Assembly (NCBI RefSeq): GCF_014207935.1
Contig: NZ_JACHLL010000001.1
Span: 496,001-560,000 of the forward strand
Origin: Pseudomonas fluvialis
Lineage (GTDB): Bacteria > Pseudomonadota > Gammaproteobacteria > Pseudomonadales > Pseudomonadaceae
DNA length: 64,000 nucleotides
Direction of reading: 5' to 3'
This document shows, piece by piece, positions 53,557-62,747 of this stretch (the first letter of the stretch is position 1; each line of letters begins with the position of its first letter). The notes below the pieces were generated by a model. That model was not told the DNA's origin. It was given only the letters and a program-made list of their open reading frames with translations, and ran no database searches. The position numbers and the translations under genes were made by a program.

Positions 53557-54918
53557 ATGCACAATAACAATCAAGGCTACCCCTCCAGCCTGTCCGCCTG
53601 GACCACGGTGATCATCCTGATGATCGCCTACGTGTTGTCGTTCATCGACCGGCAGATCCTCAACCTGCTGGTCGAGCCGATCCGCCGTGACCTGGTCATC
53701 AGCGACACGCAGATGAGCCTGCTGATGGGCCTGTCCTTCGCCCTGTTCTACACCGTGTGCGGCATCCCCCTCGGGCGCCTGGCCGATACCAGGAGCCGCC
53801 GCGGCCTGATCGCCATCGGCGTGCTGTTCTGGAGCGCCGCCACCGCAGCCTGCGGCACGGCCAAGCTGTACTGGCAGTTCCTCATCTGCCGCGTCGGTGT
53901 CGGCGTGGGCGAAGCCGCGCTGTCGCCGGCGGCCTATTCGCTGATCGCCGACAGCTTCCCGCCGGAACGCCGCGCCACTGCCATCAGCGTCTACTCCATG
54001 GGCGTGTACCTGGGTTCGGGCATCGCCTTCCTGCTCGGCGGCCTGGTCATCCAGTTCGCCTCGGCCCAGGGCAACGTGGTGCTGCCGGTGCTCGGTGAAG
54101 TGCGCCCCTGGCAGCTGATTTTCCTCATCCTCGGCGCCGCCGGTGTGCTGTTTACCCTGCTCATGCTCGCCGTGCGCGAGCCGGCGCGGCGCGGCGTCGG
54201 CGCCGGCGTGGCCGTGCCGCTGGCGGAAGTCGGCCGCTATATCCGCAGCAACCGCCGCACCGTGCTGTGCCACAACTTCGGCTTCGCCGGTCTGGCCTTC
54301 GCCGGCTACGGCAGCGCGGCGTGGATTCCCACCTTCTTCATCCGCACCTACGGCTGGGACGCCGGCCAGGTCGGCGTGATCTACGGCAGCATTGTCGCCG
54401 TCTGCGGCTGCTTCGGCATCGTCTTCGGCGGGCGCCTGGCCGACTGGCTGGCCAAGCAGGGCCGCCGTGACGCCAACATGCGCGTCGGCCTGTATGCCGC
54501 CATCGGTGCCCTGCCCTGCGTGCTGCTGTTCCCGCTGATGGACAGCGCCCTGTGGGCCTGCGTGCTGCTGGTGCCGGCGGTGTTCTGCCTGAGCATGCCG
54601 TTCGGCGTGGCACCAGCGGCGATCCAGGAGATCATGCCCAACTCCATGCGCGGCCAGGCCTCGGCGCTGTACCTGTTCGTCATCACCCTGATCGGCCTGG
54701 GCATCGGCCCGACCGCCGTGGCCCTGGTGACCGACTTCGTCTTCGCCAACGACAACGCCCTTCGCTACTCGCTGCTGATCGTCACCGCTCTGGCCGTGCT
54801 CAGCTCGATCATCCTCCTGTCTCGCGGCCTGGCGCCCTACCGCGACAGCGTGGAGCGCCTGCAGCAGTGGAGCGCCCAGCCCGCGCAGAGCGGCAGCCTG
54901 CAGGCGGAACCGGCCTGA
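53557..54918 (+). CDS. MFS transporter
   Basis: A 453-aa major facilitator with 12 predicted helices. The motif A loop between TM2 and TM3 reads GRLADTRSRRGL, and TM1 contains IAYVLSFIDRQILNLLVEPI, typical of the spinster/hexuronate-like family found in catabolic operons for aromatic, steroid or terpene acids. ATG 53557 has a weak GGA site. AATAACAATCAA in the first codons may be an Hfq/Crc motif. It ends at a terminator shared with the leftward thiolase gene. Substrate unknown. Confidence 0.9.
   Translation: MHNNNQGYPSSLSAWTTVIILMIAYVLSFIDRQILNLLVEPIRRDLVISDTQMSLLMGLSFALFYTVCGIPLGRLADTRSRRGLIAIGVLFWSAATAACGTAKLYWQFLICRVGVGVGEAALSPAAYSLIADSFPPERRATAISVYSMGVYLGSGIAFLLGGLVIQFASAQGNVVLPVLGEVRPWQLIFLILGAAGVLFTLLMLAVREPARRGVGAGVAVPLAEVGRYIRSNRRTVLCHNFGFAGLAFAGYGSAAWIPTFFIRTYGWDAGQVGVIYGSIVAVCGCFGIVFGGRLADWLAKQGRRDANMRVGLYAAIGALPCVLLFPLMDSALWACVLLVPAVFCLSMPFGVAPAAIQEIMPNSMRGQASALYLFVITLIGLGIGPTAVALVTDFVFANDNALRYSLLIVTALAVLSSIILLSRGLAPYRDSVERLQQWSAQPAQSGSLQAEPA
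53563..53574 (+). promoter_or_regulatory. CA-rich Crc/Hfq-like motif in MFS start codons
   Basis: AATAACAATCAA within codons 3-6 fits the AAnAAnAA pattern. Same placement as in the DUF1302 gene. Confidence 0.4.
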
Positions 54919-54973
54919 AGCGAAGGCCCGGACACCCCACCCAGCGAGCAGCAAAAGCCAAACGTGACGCAAC

Positions 54974-55003
54974 AAAAAACGGGAGCCAAAGCTCCCGTTT
55001 TTT
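54974..55003. terminator. Bidirectional terminator between MFS and thiolase genes
   Basis: AAAAAACGGGAGC-CAAA-GCTCCCGTTTTTT, symmetric with A and T tracts, serving both converging transcripts. Confidence 0.93.
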
Positions 55004-55022
55004 ATGGATCAATCAACGCGGC

Positions 55023-56207
55023 TCAGAGCACCTCGAACAGCCCCGCCGCCCCCATGCCGCCACCGACGCACATGGTGATGACCACGTACTTCACGCCGCG
55101 GCGCTTACCTTCCAGCAGGGCGTGGCCAACCATGCGCGCGCCGCTCATGCCGTAGGGGTGGCCGATGGAAATCGCGCCGCCGTTGACGTTGAGCTTGGCC
55201 GGGTCGATGCCGAGCTTCTGCGCGCTGTACAGCACCTGGCAGGCGAAGGCTTCGTTGAGCTCCCACAGGCCGATGTCGTCGACGGTCAGGCCGTGCTGCT
55301 TGAGCAGTTTCGGTACGGCCAGCACCGGGCCGATGCCCATCTCTTCCGGGGCCAGGCCGGCCACGGCGATGCCACGGTACAGGCCCAGCGGCGCGATGCC
55401 GCGCTGGGCCGCCAGGGTGCCGCTCATCAGCACGCAGGCACTGGCGCCGTCGGACAGCTGGCTGGCGTTGCCGGCGGTGATGCAGCCGCCCTCGATCACC
55501 GGGTTGAGCTTGGTCAGGTCGCCCAGCACGGTCTGCGGACGATTGCCTTCGTCGAGGGAGAGGGTCACTTCCTCGTAGCTGACCGCGCCGGTTTCCTTGT
55601 CCACCAGCTTCTTGCGCGCGGTGACCGGGACGATTTCATTGGCGAACAGGCCGGCGGCCTGGGCCGCGGCGGTGCGCTGCTGCGACTGCAGGGAGTAGGC
55701 GTCCTGCGCCTCGCGGCTGATGCCGTAGCGCTTGGCGACCAGCTCGGCGGTCTGCAGCATCGGCATGTAGGCATGCTCGGCCATCTTGATCACGGCCGGG
55801 TCGGCCTCGGCGGCGGTCCACTTCATGTGGGTGTTCTGCACCAGGCTGATCTGCTCCTGGCCGGCACCGACGGTCACGGCCATGCCGTCGACCATGATCT
55901 GCTTGGCGGCGATGGAGATCGCCATCAGGCCGGAGGCGCACTGGCGGTCGATGGTCTGCCCGCTGACCGACAGCGGCAGGCCCGCGGCCAAGAGCGACAG
56001 GCGCGCCAGGTTGGTGGAGGCGGTGCCACCCTGCATGGCGGTGCCCATCACCAGGTCCTCGATCTCGGCGGCCTCGATGCCGGCGCGCTCGACCGCGGCA
56101 CGGATGGCCACGGCCGCCATGGACGGCGACTTGAGGTCGTTGAAGGCACCGCGGAAGGCCTTGGCGATGGGCGTACGGGCGGTGGAGATGATGACGGCGT
56201 CTTGCAT
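55023..56207 (-). CDS. Acetyl-CoA acyltransferase (thiolase)
   Basis: A 394-aa thiolase II-type enzyme that cleaves 3-ketoacyl-CoA in beta-oxidation or condenses acetyl-CoA. Catalytic Cys90 is in [10 protein letters not shown]; His is in [16 protein letters not shown]; the second Cys is in [14 protein letters not shown]. It follows the thioesterase gene by 18 nt in the leftward direction and closes the gene run 61.0-55.0 kb. Broad family; chain-length specificity not visible. Confidence 0.93.
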   Translation of the reverse strand: MQDAVIISTARTPIAKAFRGAFNDLKSPSMAAVAIRAAVERAGIEAAEIEDLVMGTAMQGGTASTNLARLSLLAAGLPLSVSGQTIDRQCASGLMAISIAAKQIMVDGMAVTVGAGQEQISLVQNTHMKWTAAEADPAVIKMAEHAYMPMLQTAELVAKRYGISREAQDAYSLQSQQRTAAAQAAGLFANEIVPVTARKKLVDKETGAVSYEEVTLSLDEGNRPQTVLGDLTKLNPVIEGGCITAGNASQLSDGASACVLMSGTLAAQRGIAPLGLYRGIAVAGLAPEEMGIGPVLAVPKLLKQHGLTVDDIGLWELNEAFACQVLYSAQKLGIDPAKLNVNGGAISIGHPYGMSGARMVGHALLEGKRRGVKYVVITMCVGGGMGAAGLFEVL

Positions 56208-56225
56208 GACGGACTCCTCGGACTA

Positions 56226-56660
<435 letters not shown>

Positions 56661-56763
56661 GCTCTGTTCTCGTCTGGCTTGCCCACCAGCCTAGGGGCTG
56701 GACGCTGGGCGGAATAGTTTGATTCGCCGGCTGTATGGCGGCTTATGCCTGCAGGCCCGGCCC

Positions 56764-57927
56764 TCAATACGCCGCCTGGTAGATCGCCAGGGCGTCGGCC
56801 TCGCTAACCTCGCGCGGGTTATTCACCAGCAGGCGCTGTTGCAGCATGGCGTCGCGCGCCAGGGTCGGCAGCATGGCCTCGGGCACGCCGGCATCACGCA
56901 GGCGACTGGGCAGACCGCAACGTTCGTTGAGCGCCGCCAGCTCGGCGATGAAGTCGGCGCAGCGCTGGCCAGTGCCCTCGCCCTTGCAGCGCTCGCCCAG
57001 CAACAGCGGCGCCAGCTCGGCATACAGCGGCGCGGCGGCCGGCGCGTTGAAGCGCAGCACCTCCGGCAGCACCAGGGCGTTGGAAAGGCCATGGGGAATA
57101 TGGAAATGCCCACCCAGCGGATAGGCCAGCGCATGCACTGCCGCGCACGGTGCGTTGGCAAAAGCCTGGCCGGCCAGCAGAGCGCCGAGCAGCATGGCCT
57201 GGCGCGCCTCGCGGTTATGGCCGTTGTAGACCGCCTCGTGCAGGTTGGCCGCCAGCAGGCGCAGGGCCTCGCGGGCCAGCAGGTCGGACAGCGGGTTCTT
57301 CTTGATCTTGCTGGTGTAGGCCTCGATGGCATGCACCATGGCATCGATACCGGTGGCGGCGGTCACCGCTGGCGGCAGGCCCAGGGTCAGCTCGGCATCG
57401 AGCACGGCCAGGTCCGGCAGCAGCACCGGCGAGACCACACCCATCTTGGTGGTTTCGCCGGTAGTGATGATGGCGATCTGGGTCACCTCCGAGCCGGTGC
57501 CGGCGGTGGTCGGCACCTGAATCAGCGGCAGGCGTGGGCCACGGGCATTACCCACGCCGTAGATGTCTTTCAGCGCCTGAGTGCAGTCCGGATGAGCGAG
57601 CAGCGCCACCAGCTTGGCCACGTCCATGGAGCTGCCGCCACCGAAGCCGATGACCAGCTCGGCGCCCAGCGCGCGGGCACGCTCCACGGCATTGAGCACG
57701 ATGGCCTCGGGCGGGTCGGCGATCACCTGATCGAATACCTGCACGGCAACGCCGGCAGCGGCAAAACCCGGCAGCACGCCATCGAGCAGGCCAAAGCGGG
57801 TGATGCCCGGATCGGTGACGATCAGCACACGCTGGGCACCACGCTCCCGGCACAGACTGGCCAGGCGCTGGGCCGAGCCGCTTTCGCAGAGAATCTGCGC
57901 GGTGGTGGCAAAACTGAAGGGCTGCAT
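56764..57927 (-). CDS. Iron-containing alcohol dehydrogenase
   Basis: A 387-aa group III dehydrogenase. The NAD-binding loop GFGGGSSMDVAKLVA, the metal-site region ATGIDAMVHAIEAYTSKIKKNP and HALAYPLGGHFHIPHGLSNA with iron-ligand His residues are all present. It would interconvert an alcohol and aldehyde, suggesting that the locus starts from or passes through an alcohol. A canonical CA motif overlaps its ribosome site. A 103-nt gap with a repeat element separates it from the acyl-CoA dehydrogenase. Confidence 0.93.
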   Translation of the reverse strand: MQPFSFATTAQILCESGSAQRLASLCRERGAQRVLIVTDPGITRFGLLDGVLPGFAAAGVAVQVFDQVIADPPEAIVLNAVERARALGAELVIGFGGGSSMDVAKLVALLAHPDCTQALKDIYGVGNARGPRLPLIQVPTTAGTGSEVTQIAIITTGETTKMGVVSPVLLPDLAVLDAELTLGLPPAVTAATGIDAMVHAIEAYTSKIKKNPLSDLLAREALRLLAANLHEAVYNGHNREARQAMLLGALLAGQAFANAPCAAVHALAYPLGGHFHIPHGLSNALVLPEVLRFNAPAAAPLYAELAPLLLGERCKGEGTGQRCADFIAELAALNERCGLPSRLRDAGVPEAMLPTLARDAMLQQRLLVNNPREVSEADALAIYQAAY

Positions 57928-57934
57928 GGTGATT

Positions 57935-57946
57935 CCTCTTGTTGTT
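57935..57946 (-). promoter_or_regulatory. Canonical Crc/Hfq-type CA motif at alcohol dehydrogenase start
   Basis: On the minus strand AACAACAAGAGG, with its AGAGG serving as the ribosome site 8 nt before the ATG at 57927. Identical in core to the well-known amiE target; the strongest CA motif in the window. Confidence 0.65.
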
Positions 57947-57968
57947 CTTTTCTTGCCGAGAGGCTGAG

Positions 57969-58026
57969 CCCCTCACCCTCCCCCTCGCTAACTCCCTCTC
58001 CCATTGGGAGAGGGTTGGGGTGAGGG
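57969..58026. repeat. Palindromic intergenic repeat element
   Basis: An imperfect 58-nt palindrome bounded by CCCTCACCC on the left and GGGGTGAGGG on the right, with an inner CCCTCTCCCATTGGGAGAGGG stem-loop (57994-58014). It looks like the short intergenic repeat scattered in many gamma-proteobacteria. It sits between the acyl-CoA and alcohol dehydrogenase genes and could form an RNA hairpin that separates their mRNA levels. Confidence 0.75.
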
Positions 58027-58030
58027 AATC

Positions 58031-59821
58031 TCAGAAGGCGAAATGTTCCGCCGGCAGCGCCATCAGGCACGCCGCGCCGCCCAGCAGGGCCTCGCGGTGG
58101 CTGCTGGCGCGCGGCAACAGGCGACGCACGTAGAACTCGGTGCTGGCCAGCTTGGCCTGGTAGAAATCCACCTCGCCGGCACCCTGCTCCAGCGCGTTCT
58201 GGGCCGTCACGGCCGCCTGCAGCCAGAAGCCGGCGAGCAGCACGTAGGCCGAGTACTGGAGAAAATCCACCGACTGCGCGCCGATCTCCTGCACATCGCG
58301 CTGGCTGTGGGCAATCACCTCGGCGGTGAGCTCGCGCCACTCGCCCAGGCGCGCCTGCACGACCTGCGCCAGCGCCGCCAGCTGCGGACGCTGCGCCGCG
58401 CGGTCGGCCACTTCGCTGAATTCGCCGATCAGCGCCGACAGCTCCGCCCCGCCATCGCCAAGCAGCTTGCGGCGCAGGTAGTCCAGCGCCTGGATGCCGT
58501 TGGTGCCCTCATAGAGTTGGGTGATGCGGCTGTCGCGCATCAGTTGCTCCATGCCCCACTCGCGGATGAAGCCGTGCCCGCCATACACCTGTACGCCGTG
58601 GCTGGCGACCTCCTGACCCATGTCGGTGAAGAAGGCTTTGACGATGGGGATCAACAGCGCCGCGCGCTTGCCGGCGGCCTTGCGCGCCGCCGCATCCGGG
58701 TGACCATGTTCCAGGTCGAGCTGGCGCGCGGTATAGGCCGCGAGCATGCGACAGCCTTCGACCAGGGTCTTCTGGGTCAGCAGCATGCGGCGCACATCGG
58801 GGTGCACGATGATCGGGTCGGCCGGCTTGTCCGGCGCCTGGGCACCGTTCAGACCACGCGACTGCAGACGTTCGCGGGCATAGCGCAGGGCGCCCTGGAA
58901 GGCCGCTTCGCCGATCCCCAGCCCCTGCAGACCGACCTGAAAACGCGCGTCGTTCATCATGGTGAACATGCAGGCCAGGCCCTGGTTGGCCTCGCCGAGC
59001 AGCCAGCCGGTGGCGCCGTCGAAGTTCATCACACAGGTGGAGCCACCCTTGATGCCCATCTTGTGTTCGATGGCGCCGCAGGACAGCGCATTGCGCTCGC
59101 CCAACCCACCCTCCGCTGTGGCGATGAATTTGGGCACGAGAAACAGCGAGATGCCCTTCACGCCGGCCGGCGCATCCGGCAGGCGGGCCAGCACCAAGTG
59201 AATGATGTTCTCGCTGAGGTCTTGCTCCCCGCCGCTGATAAAGATCTTGCTGCCACTGACCCGGTAGCTGCCATCGGCCTTGGGCTCGGCACGGGTGCGC
59301 AGCAGGGCCAGGTCGGTGCCGGCCTGGGGCTCGGTCAGGCACATGGTGCCAGTCCACTGGCCACTGACCATGGGCGCCAGGTAGGTGTTCTTCAGCTCGG
59401 CACTGCCATGCTTGTGCAGCGCCAGCACCGCGCCCTCGGTGAGGCCGGAGTAGACGCGGAAGGACAGCGAGGCGGACATCAGCATCTCGTGAAAGGCGCA
59501 GGCCACCAGCTGCGGAAATCCCTGGCCGGCGAACTCCAGCGGCCCGGTCATGCTCGCCCAGCCGTTGTCGACGTACTGCCGGTAGGCCGCGCGGAAACCA
59601 CGCGGGGTGCTGACCTGGCCGTTCTCCAGGCGGCAGCCTTCCTCGTCGCTGTTGCGGTTGAGCGGCGCGATCTCGTTGGCGGTGAAGCTGGCGGCTTCTT
59701 CCAGTACGCCGTCGATCAGCTCGCGGTCCAGGCCGTTGCCGAGCAGCTGGCAGTGGCCGCTGACGTCGAACAGCTCATGGAGGACGAAGCGCATGTCGCG
59801 CAGGGGGGCCTGGTAGCTCAT
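58031..59821 (-). CDS. Acyl-CoA dehydrogenase, long form
   Basis: A 596-aa FAD enzyme of the longer acyl-CoA dehydrogenase group with an extra C-terminal domain (as in Pseudomonas FadE-type proteins of about 600 aa). The N-terminal domain, the beta domain with MCLTEPQAGTDLALLRT and the C-terminal YEGTNGIQALDYLRRKLL with the catalytic Glu region are clear. It introduces the alpha-beta double bond in acyl-CoA. It overlaps the hydroxyacyl-CoA dehydrogenase gene by 4 nt. Confidence 0.94.
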   Translation of the reverse strand: MSYQAPLRDMRFVLHELFDVSGHCQLLGNGLDRELIDGVLEEAASFTANEIAPLNRNSDEEGCRLENGQVSTPRGFRAAYRQYVDNGWASMTGPLEFAGQGFPQLVACAFHEMLMSASLSFRVYSGLTEGAVLALHKHGSAELKNTYLAPMVSGQWTGTMCLTEPQAGTDLALLRTRAEPKADGSYRVSGSKIFISGGEQDLSENIIHLVLARLPDAPAGVKGISLFLVPKFIATAEGGLGERNALSCGAIEHKMGIKGGSTCVMNFDGATGWLLGEANQGLACMFTMMNDARFQVGLQGLGIGEAAFQGALRYARERLQSRGLNGAQAPDKPADPIIVHPDVRRMLLTQKTLVEGCRMLAAYTARQLDLEHGHPDAAARKAAGKRAALLIPIVKAFFTDMGQEVASHGVQVYGGHGFIREWGMEQLMRDSRITQLYEGTNGIQALDYLRRKLLGDGGAELSALIGEFSEVADRAAQRPQLAALAQVVQARLGEWRELTAEVIAHSQRDVQEIGAQSVDFLQYSAYVLLAGFWLQAAVTAQNALEQGAGEVDFYQAKLASTEFYVRRLLPRASSHREALLGGAACLMALPAEHFAF

Positions 59822-61056
59822 AGGTTGCCCTCCTTGACGTCGGCGAAGCGCTTGCCGGCAGCCGCCAGACGCTCGATCAGCGCAGCCGGCTGCCAGTGCT
59901 CGCCGAACTGCATCTGCAGGGTGCGCAGGCGGTCGAGAATGGTCGCCACGCCATCGCCATCGGCCCAGGCCATCGGCCCGCCCTTGTCGGCCGGGAAGCC
60001 GTAGCCGTTGAGGTAGACCAGGTCGATGTCGTGGCTGTTGGCGGCGATGTTCTCCTCAAGGATCTTCGCCCCCTCGTTGACCAGCGCCAGCAGGCAGCGG
60101 GCACGGATCTCGGCGTCACTCACCGCGCGGCGCGGGAAGCCGAGCTGGGCGGACACCGCCTCGACCAGGCGATCGACCTCGGCATCCGGCTGCGCCTCGC
60201 GGCTGCCCGGGGCGTAGCGGTAGTAACCCATGCCGGACTTCTGGCCGAAACGGCCCAGGCCGCACAGGCGGTTGTCGACCTGCACCGCCGGGTCGTCCTG
60301 GCCCTTGCCCGCCAGCTCGCGGGCGCGCCACTCCAGGTCGATGCCGACCACGTCGTACATGCGGAACGGGCCCATGGCGAAACCGAACTGCTGCAGCGCG
60401 CCGTCCACCTGGGCCGGCAGGGCGCCTTCGAGCAGCAGCATGCGCGCCTCCTTCACATAGGTGTGCAGCATGCGGTTGCCGATAAAGCCGTCGCAGTTTC
60501 CGGCCACCACGCTGACCTTGCCGATGCGCTGTCCCAGCGCCAGCGCAGCTTCCAGCACGGCCGGGGCGGTCTTGGCGCCGCGGACGATTTCCAGCAGCTT
60601 CATGATGTGCGCCGGGCTGAAGAAGTGCAGGCCCAGCACCGACTCGGGACGGCGGGTGACGGCGGCGATGGCATCGATGTCCAGCGCCGAGGTGTTGCTG
60701 GCCAGGATCGCTCCCGGCTTGAGCACCTCGTCGAGGGCGCGGAAGATTTTCTGCTTGAGTTCGAGGTTCTCGTACACCGCCTCGATCACCAGATCGGCCT
60801 GCGCCAGCGCGGCGTAATCCGCGACGGTCTGCACGCGAGCCAGACGCAGACTGGCTTCGCCCTGTTCGATGCGACCCTTGGCGACGTTCTGCGCCCAGGT
60901 GTCCTCGATCATTTTCAGGCCCTGTTCGAGCATCTGCGGGTTGTTGTCCAGCCACAGCACCGGGATGCCGGCATTGGCCAGGCTGATGACGATGCCGCGG
61001 CCCATGGTCCCGGCGCCGATCACCGCCGCTTGTTGCAGATTGAATGCAGCGCTCAT
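59818..61056 (-). CDS. 3-hydroxyacyl-CoA dehydrogenase
   Basis: A 412-aa NAD-dependent enzyme. The Rossmann motif is AVIGAGTMGRGIVISLANAG; the catalytic His lies in LGLHFFSPAHIMKLLEIV and Asn in CDGFIGNRMLHTYV; two C-terminal 3HCDH domains follow. It resembles the dehydrogenase half of FadB without the hydratase. No enoyl-CoA hydratase gene is visible in the window, so the pathway needs one from elsewhere. First gene of the leftward operon, divergent from a LysR gene. Confidence 0.93.
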   Translation of the reverse strand: MSAAFNLQQAAVIGAGTMGRGIVISLANAGIPVLWLDNNPQMLEQGLKMIEDTWAQNVAKGRIEQGEASLRLARVQTVADYAALAQADLVIEAVYENLELKQKIFRALDEVLKPGAILASNTSALDIDAIAAVTRRPESVLGLHFFSPAHIMKLLEIVRGAKTAPAVLEAALALGQRIGKVSVVAGNCDGFIGNRMLHTYVKEARMLLLEGALPAQVDGALQQFGFAMGPFRMYDVVGIDLEWRARELAGKGQDDPAVQVDNRLCGLGRFGQKSGMGYYRYAPGSREAQPDAEVDRLVEAVSAQLGFPRRAVSDAEIRARCLLALVNEGAKILEENIAANSHDIDLVYLNGYGFPADKGGPMAWADGDGVATILDRLRTLQMQFGEHWQPAALIERLAAAGKRFADVKEGNL

Positions 61057-61158
61057 GCCTGCTCCTCATGTGTGTCTGTTGATGAATCCGTGACACGCAC
61101 CCTACGCAGGACGCTACTATTTGAGAAATTGTGTCTTGTGATAAGTGCTATTCGACCT

Positions 61159-62058
61159 GTGAATATTCATAACTTCGATCTCAACCTGCTGCGCGTGCTC
61201 GACGCGCTGTTGCGCGAGCAGAACGTCTCGCGCGCGGCCGAACGCCTTGCCCTCAGCCAGCCGGCGGTGAGCAACGCCCTGAGTCGCCTGCGCGACCTGC
61301 TCGACGACCCGCTGCTGGTGCGCATCGGCCGGCGCATGCAGCCCACCCCCCGGGCATTGGCACTGGAGGGGCCGATCCGCGCCGCATTGCAGCAGATCGA
61401 GCAGACCCTCAATGCCGGCGAAGCCTTCGACCCGCGGCAGAGCCGCCAGCAGTTCCGCATCGCCGTCACCGACTATGTCGAGCTGATGTGCATGCCGCGC
61501 CTGCTCGGCCTGCTCAGCGAACAGGCGCCGGGCATCCGCATCGATATCGCCCACCTCAGTCCGAGCCTGCCGGTGGAAGCCCTGGACAAGGGCGAGCTGG
61601 ACCTGGTGCTGGGCCGCTTCGACGAGATTCCGGCGCGCTTCGCCCGCCAGCACTGGCGCAGCGAGACGCTGCAGGTGGCGGTCCGCAAGGGTCATCCGCA
61701 ACTGGCTGGCTACCTGGATCTGGACAACTTCCTGCGCCTGCGCCACCTGTGGGTGCACGGCGGACAGACGCGCGGCATGGTCGATCAGTGGCTGGGCGAG
61801 CAGGGCCTCAGCCGGGAAATCCGCTACACCACGCCGAACTACCTGCAAGCCGCGCATATCGTCGCCGGCAGCGAGCTGGCCGCCGTGCTGCCGACCCAGT
61901 TGGCCCGCCAGTTCGCCGCCCTGCTGCCGCTGCAGCTGTTCGACCTGCCGTTCGAGGTCGGCCCGTTCCATCTGGAAATCGTCAGCCTGGCCCAGCGCCA
62001 GCGCGACCCGGCGCTGCAGTGGCTGGTCGGCCTGATGCTGGCCATCGGCCAGAGCTGA
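61159..62058 (+). CDS. LysR-family regulator of the beta-oxidation-like operon
   Basis: A 299-aa LysR-type regulator of the NodD/NahR-like subgroup: FDLNLLRVLDALLREQNVSR, then LALSQPAVSNALSRLRDLL and DPLLVRIGRRMQPT. It starts at GTG 61159; the family N-terminus NIHNFDLNLL fixes it, though no good ribosome site is seen. Divergent from the hydroxyacyl-CoA dehydrogenase across 102 nt, so it probably controls that operon. From memory, a similar LysR/HBD/ACAD set occurs in P. aeruginosa near PA1628-PA1631. Confidence 0.9.
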   Translation: MNIHNFDLNLLRVLDALLREQNVSRAAERLALSQPAVSNALSRLRDLLDDPLLVRIGRRMQPTPRALALEGPIRAALQQIEQTLNAGEAFDPRQSRQQFRIAVTDYVELMCMPRLLGLLSEQAPGIRIDIAHLSPSLPVEALDKGELDLVLGRFDEIPARFARQHWRSETLQVAVRKGHPQLAGYLDLDNFLRLRHLWVHGGQTRGMVDQWLGEQGLSREIRYTTPNYLQAAHIVAGSELAAVLPTQLARQFAALLPLQLFDLPFEVGPFHLEIVSLAQRQRDPALQWLVGLMLAIGQS

Positions 62059-62094
62059 ACCATACTCAGCAGGTCAATTCCTGCGAGGTGTGTG

Positions 62095-62742
62095 ATGGGC
62101 AGAATGCTTGGTCTGCTGCTGGCAGGCCTGCTCGCTGGCGATCTGCTGGCCAGCGAGCTGCAGGTCACCCTGCTCGACCCGAACGGCGAACCGCTGGCCG
62201 ACGCCGTGCTGTGGATAGAGCCAGGCCCGGTTGCCAGCGCGCCGCCCGCCCCCGTGCTGCTGGATCAGCAGAAGCGCACCTTCGTGCCCTACATCCTGCC
62301 GGTGCAGCGCGGCACCACGGTGCGCTTTCCCAACTCCGACCCGATCAACCACCACGTCTACTCCTTCTCGCCGAGCAAGCGCTTCGAGCTGCGCCTGCAC
62401 CACCAGGGCGATGCCGCGCAGGAGGTGCTGTTCGACAAGCCCGGCCTGGTGACCCTGGGCTGCAATATCCACGACTGGATGCTCGGCTTCGTGCTGGTGG
62501 TCGACAGCCCCTGGTTCGCCCAGACCGACGCCCAGGGCCGTGCCCGCCTCAGCTACACCCAGGCCAGCGGCCAGCAACTGCACCTCTGGCATCCGCGCAT
62601 TGCCGACCCCGCGCCCAGCCTCAGCCGCGCCCTGCCCGCCGAGGGCAGCCTGAACTGGCAGCTGAGCCAGCCGCTCAGGCGCGACCCGCGGCCCAAGCCG
62701 CCACGCCACATGCCCTCCGGCAAGGGCAGTTACAGGAACTGA
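62095..62742 (+). CDS. Cupredoxin-like periplasmic protein (methylamine utilization-like)
   Basis: A 215-aa exported protein with a signal peptide (LGLLLAGLLAGDLLA) and a plastocyanin-like domain (about 20-140). Possible type I copper ligands are the His of DPINHHVYSF and Cys, His and Met of LGCNIHDWM, with the spacing of small blue copper proteins. Database names of this group as methylamine utilization proteins are loose. It is followed after 5 nt by a membrane diguanylate cyclase gene, so it may be a periplasmic redox or copper sensor partner. Confidence 0.78.
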   Translation: MGRMLGLLLAGLLAGDLLASELQVTLLDPNGEPLADAVLWIEPGPVASAPPAPVLLDQQKRTFVPYILPVQRGTTVRFPNSDPINHHVYSFSPSKRFELRLHHQGDAAQEVLFDKPGLVTLGCNIHDWMLGFVLVVDSPWFAQTDAQGRARLSYTQASGQQLHLWHPRIADPAPSLSRALPAEGSLNWQLSQPLRRDPRPKPPRHMPSGKGSYRN

Positions 62743-62747
62743 CCGGC

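Noticed and set aside
59896..61158. N-terminal extension of the LysR gene by over 400 codons
   Set aside because: The extension is antisense to 3-hydroxyacyl-CoA dehydrogenase; the LysR homology begins at GTG 61159.
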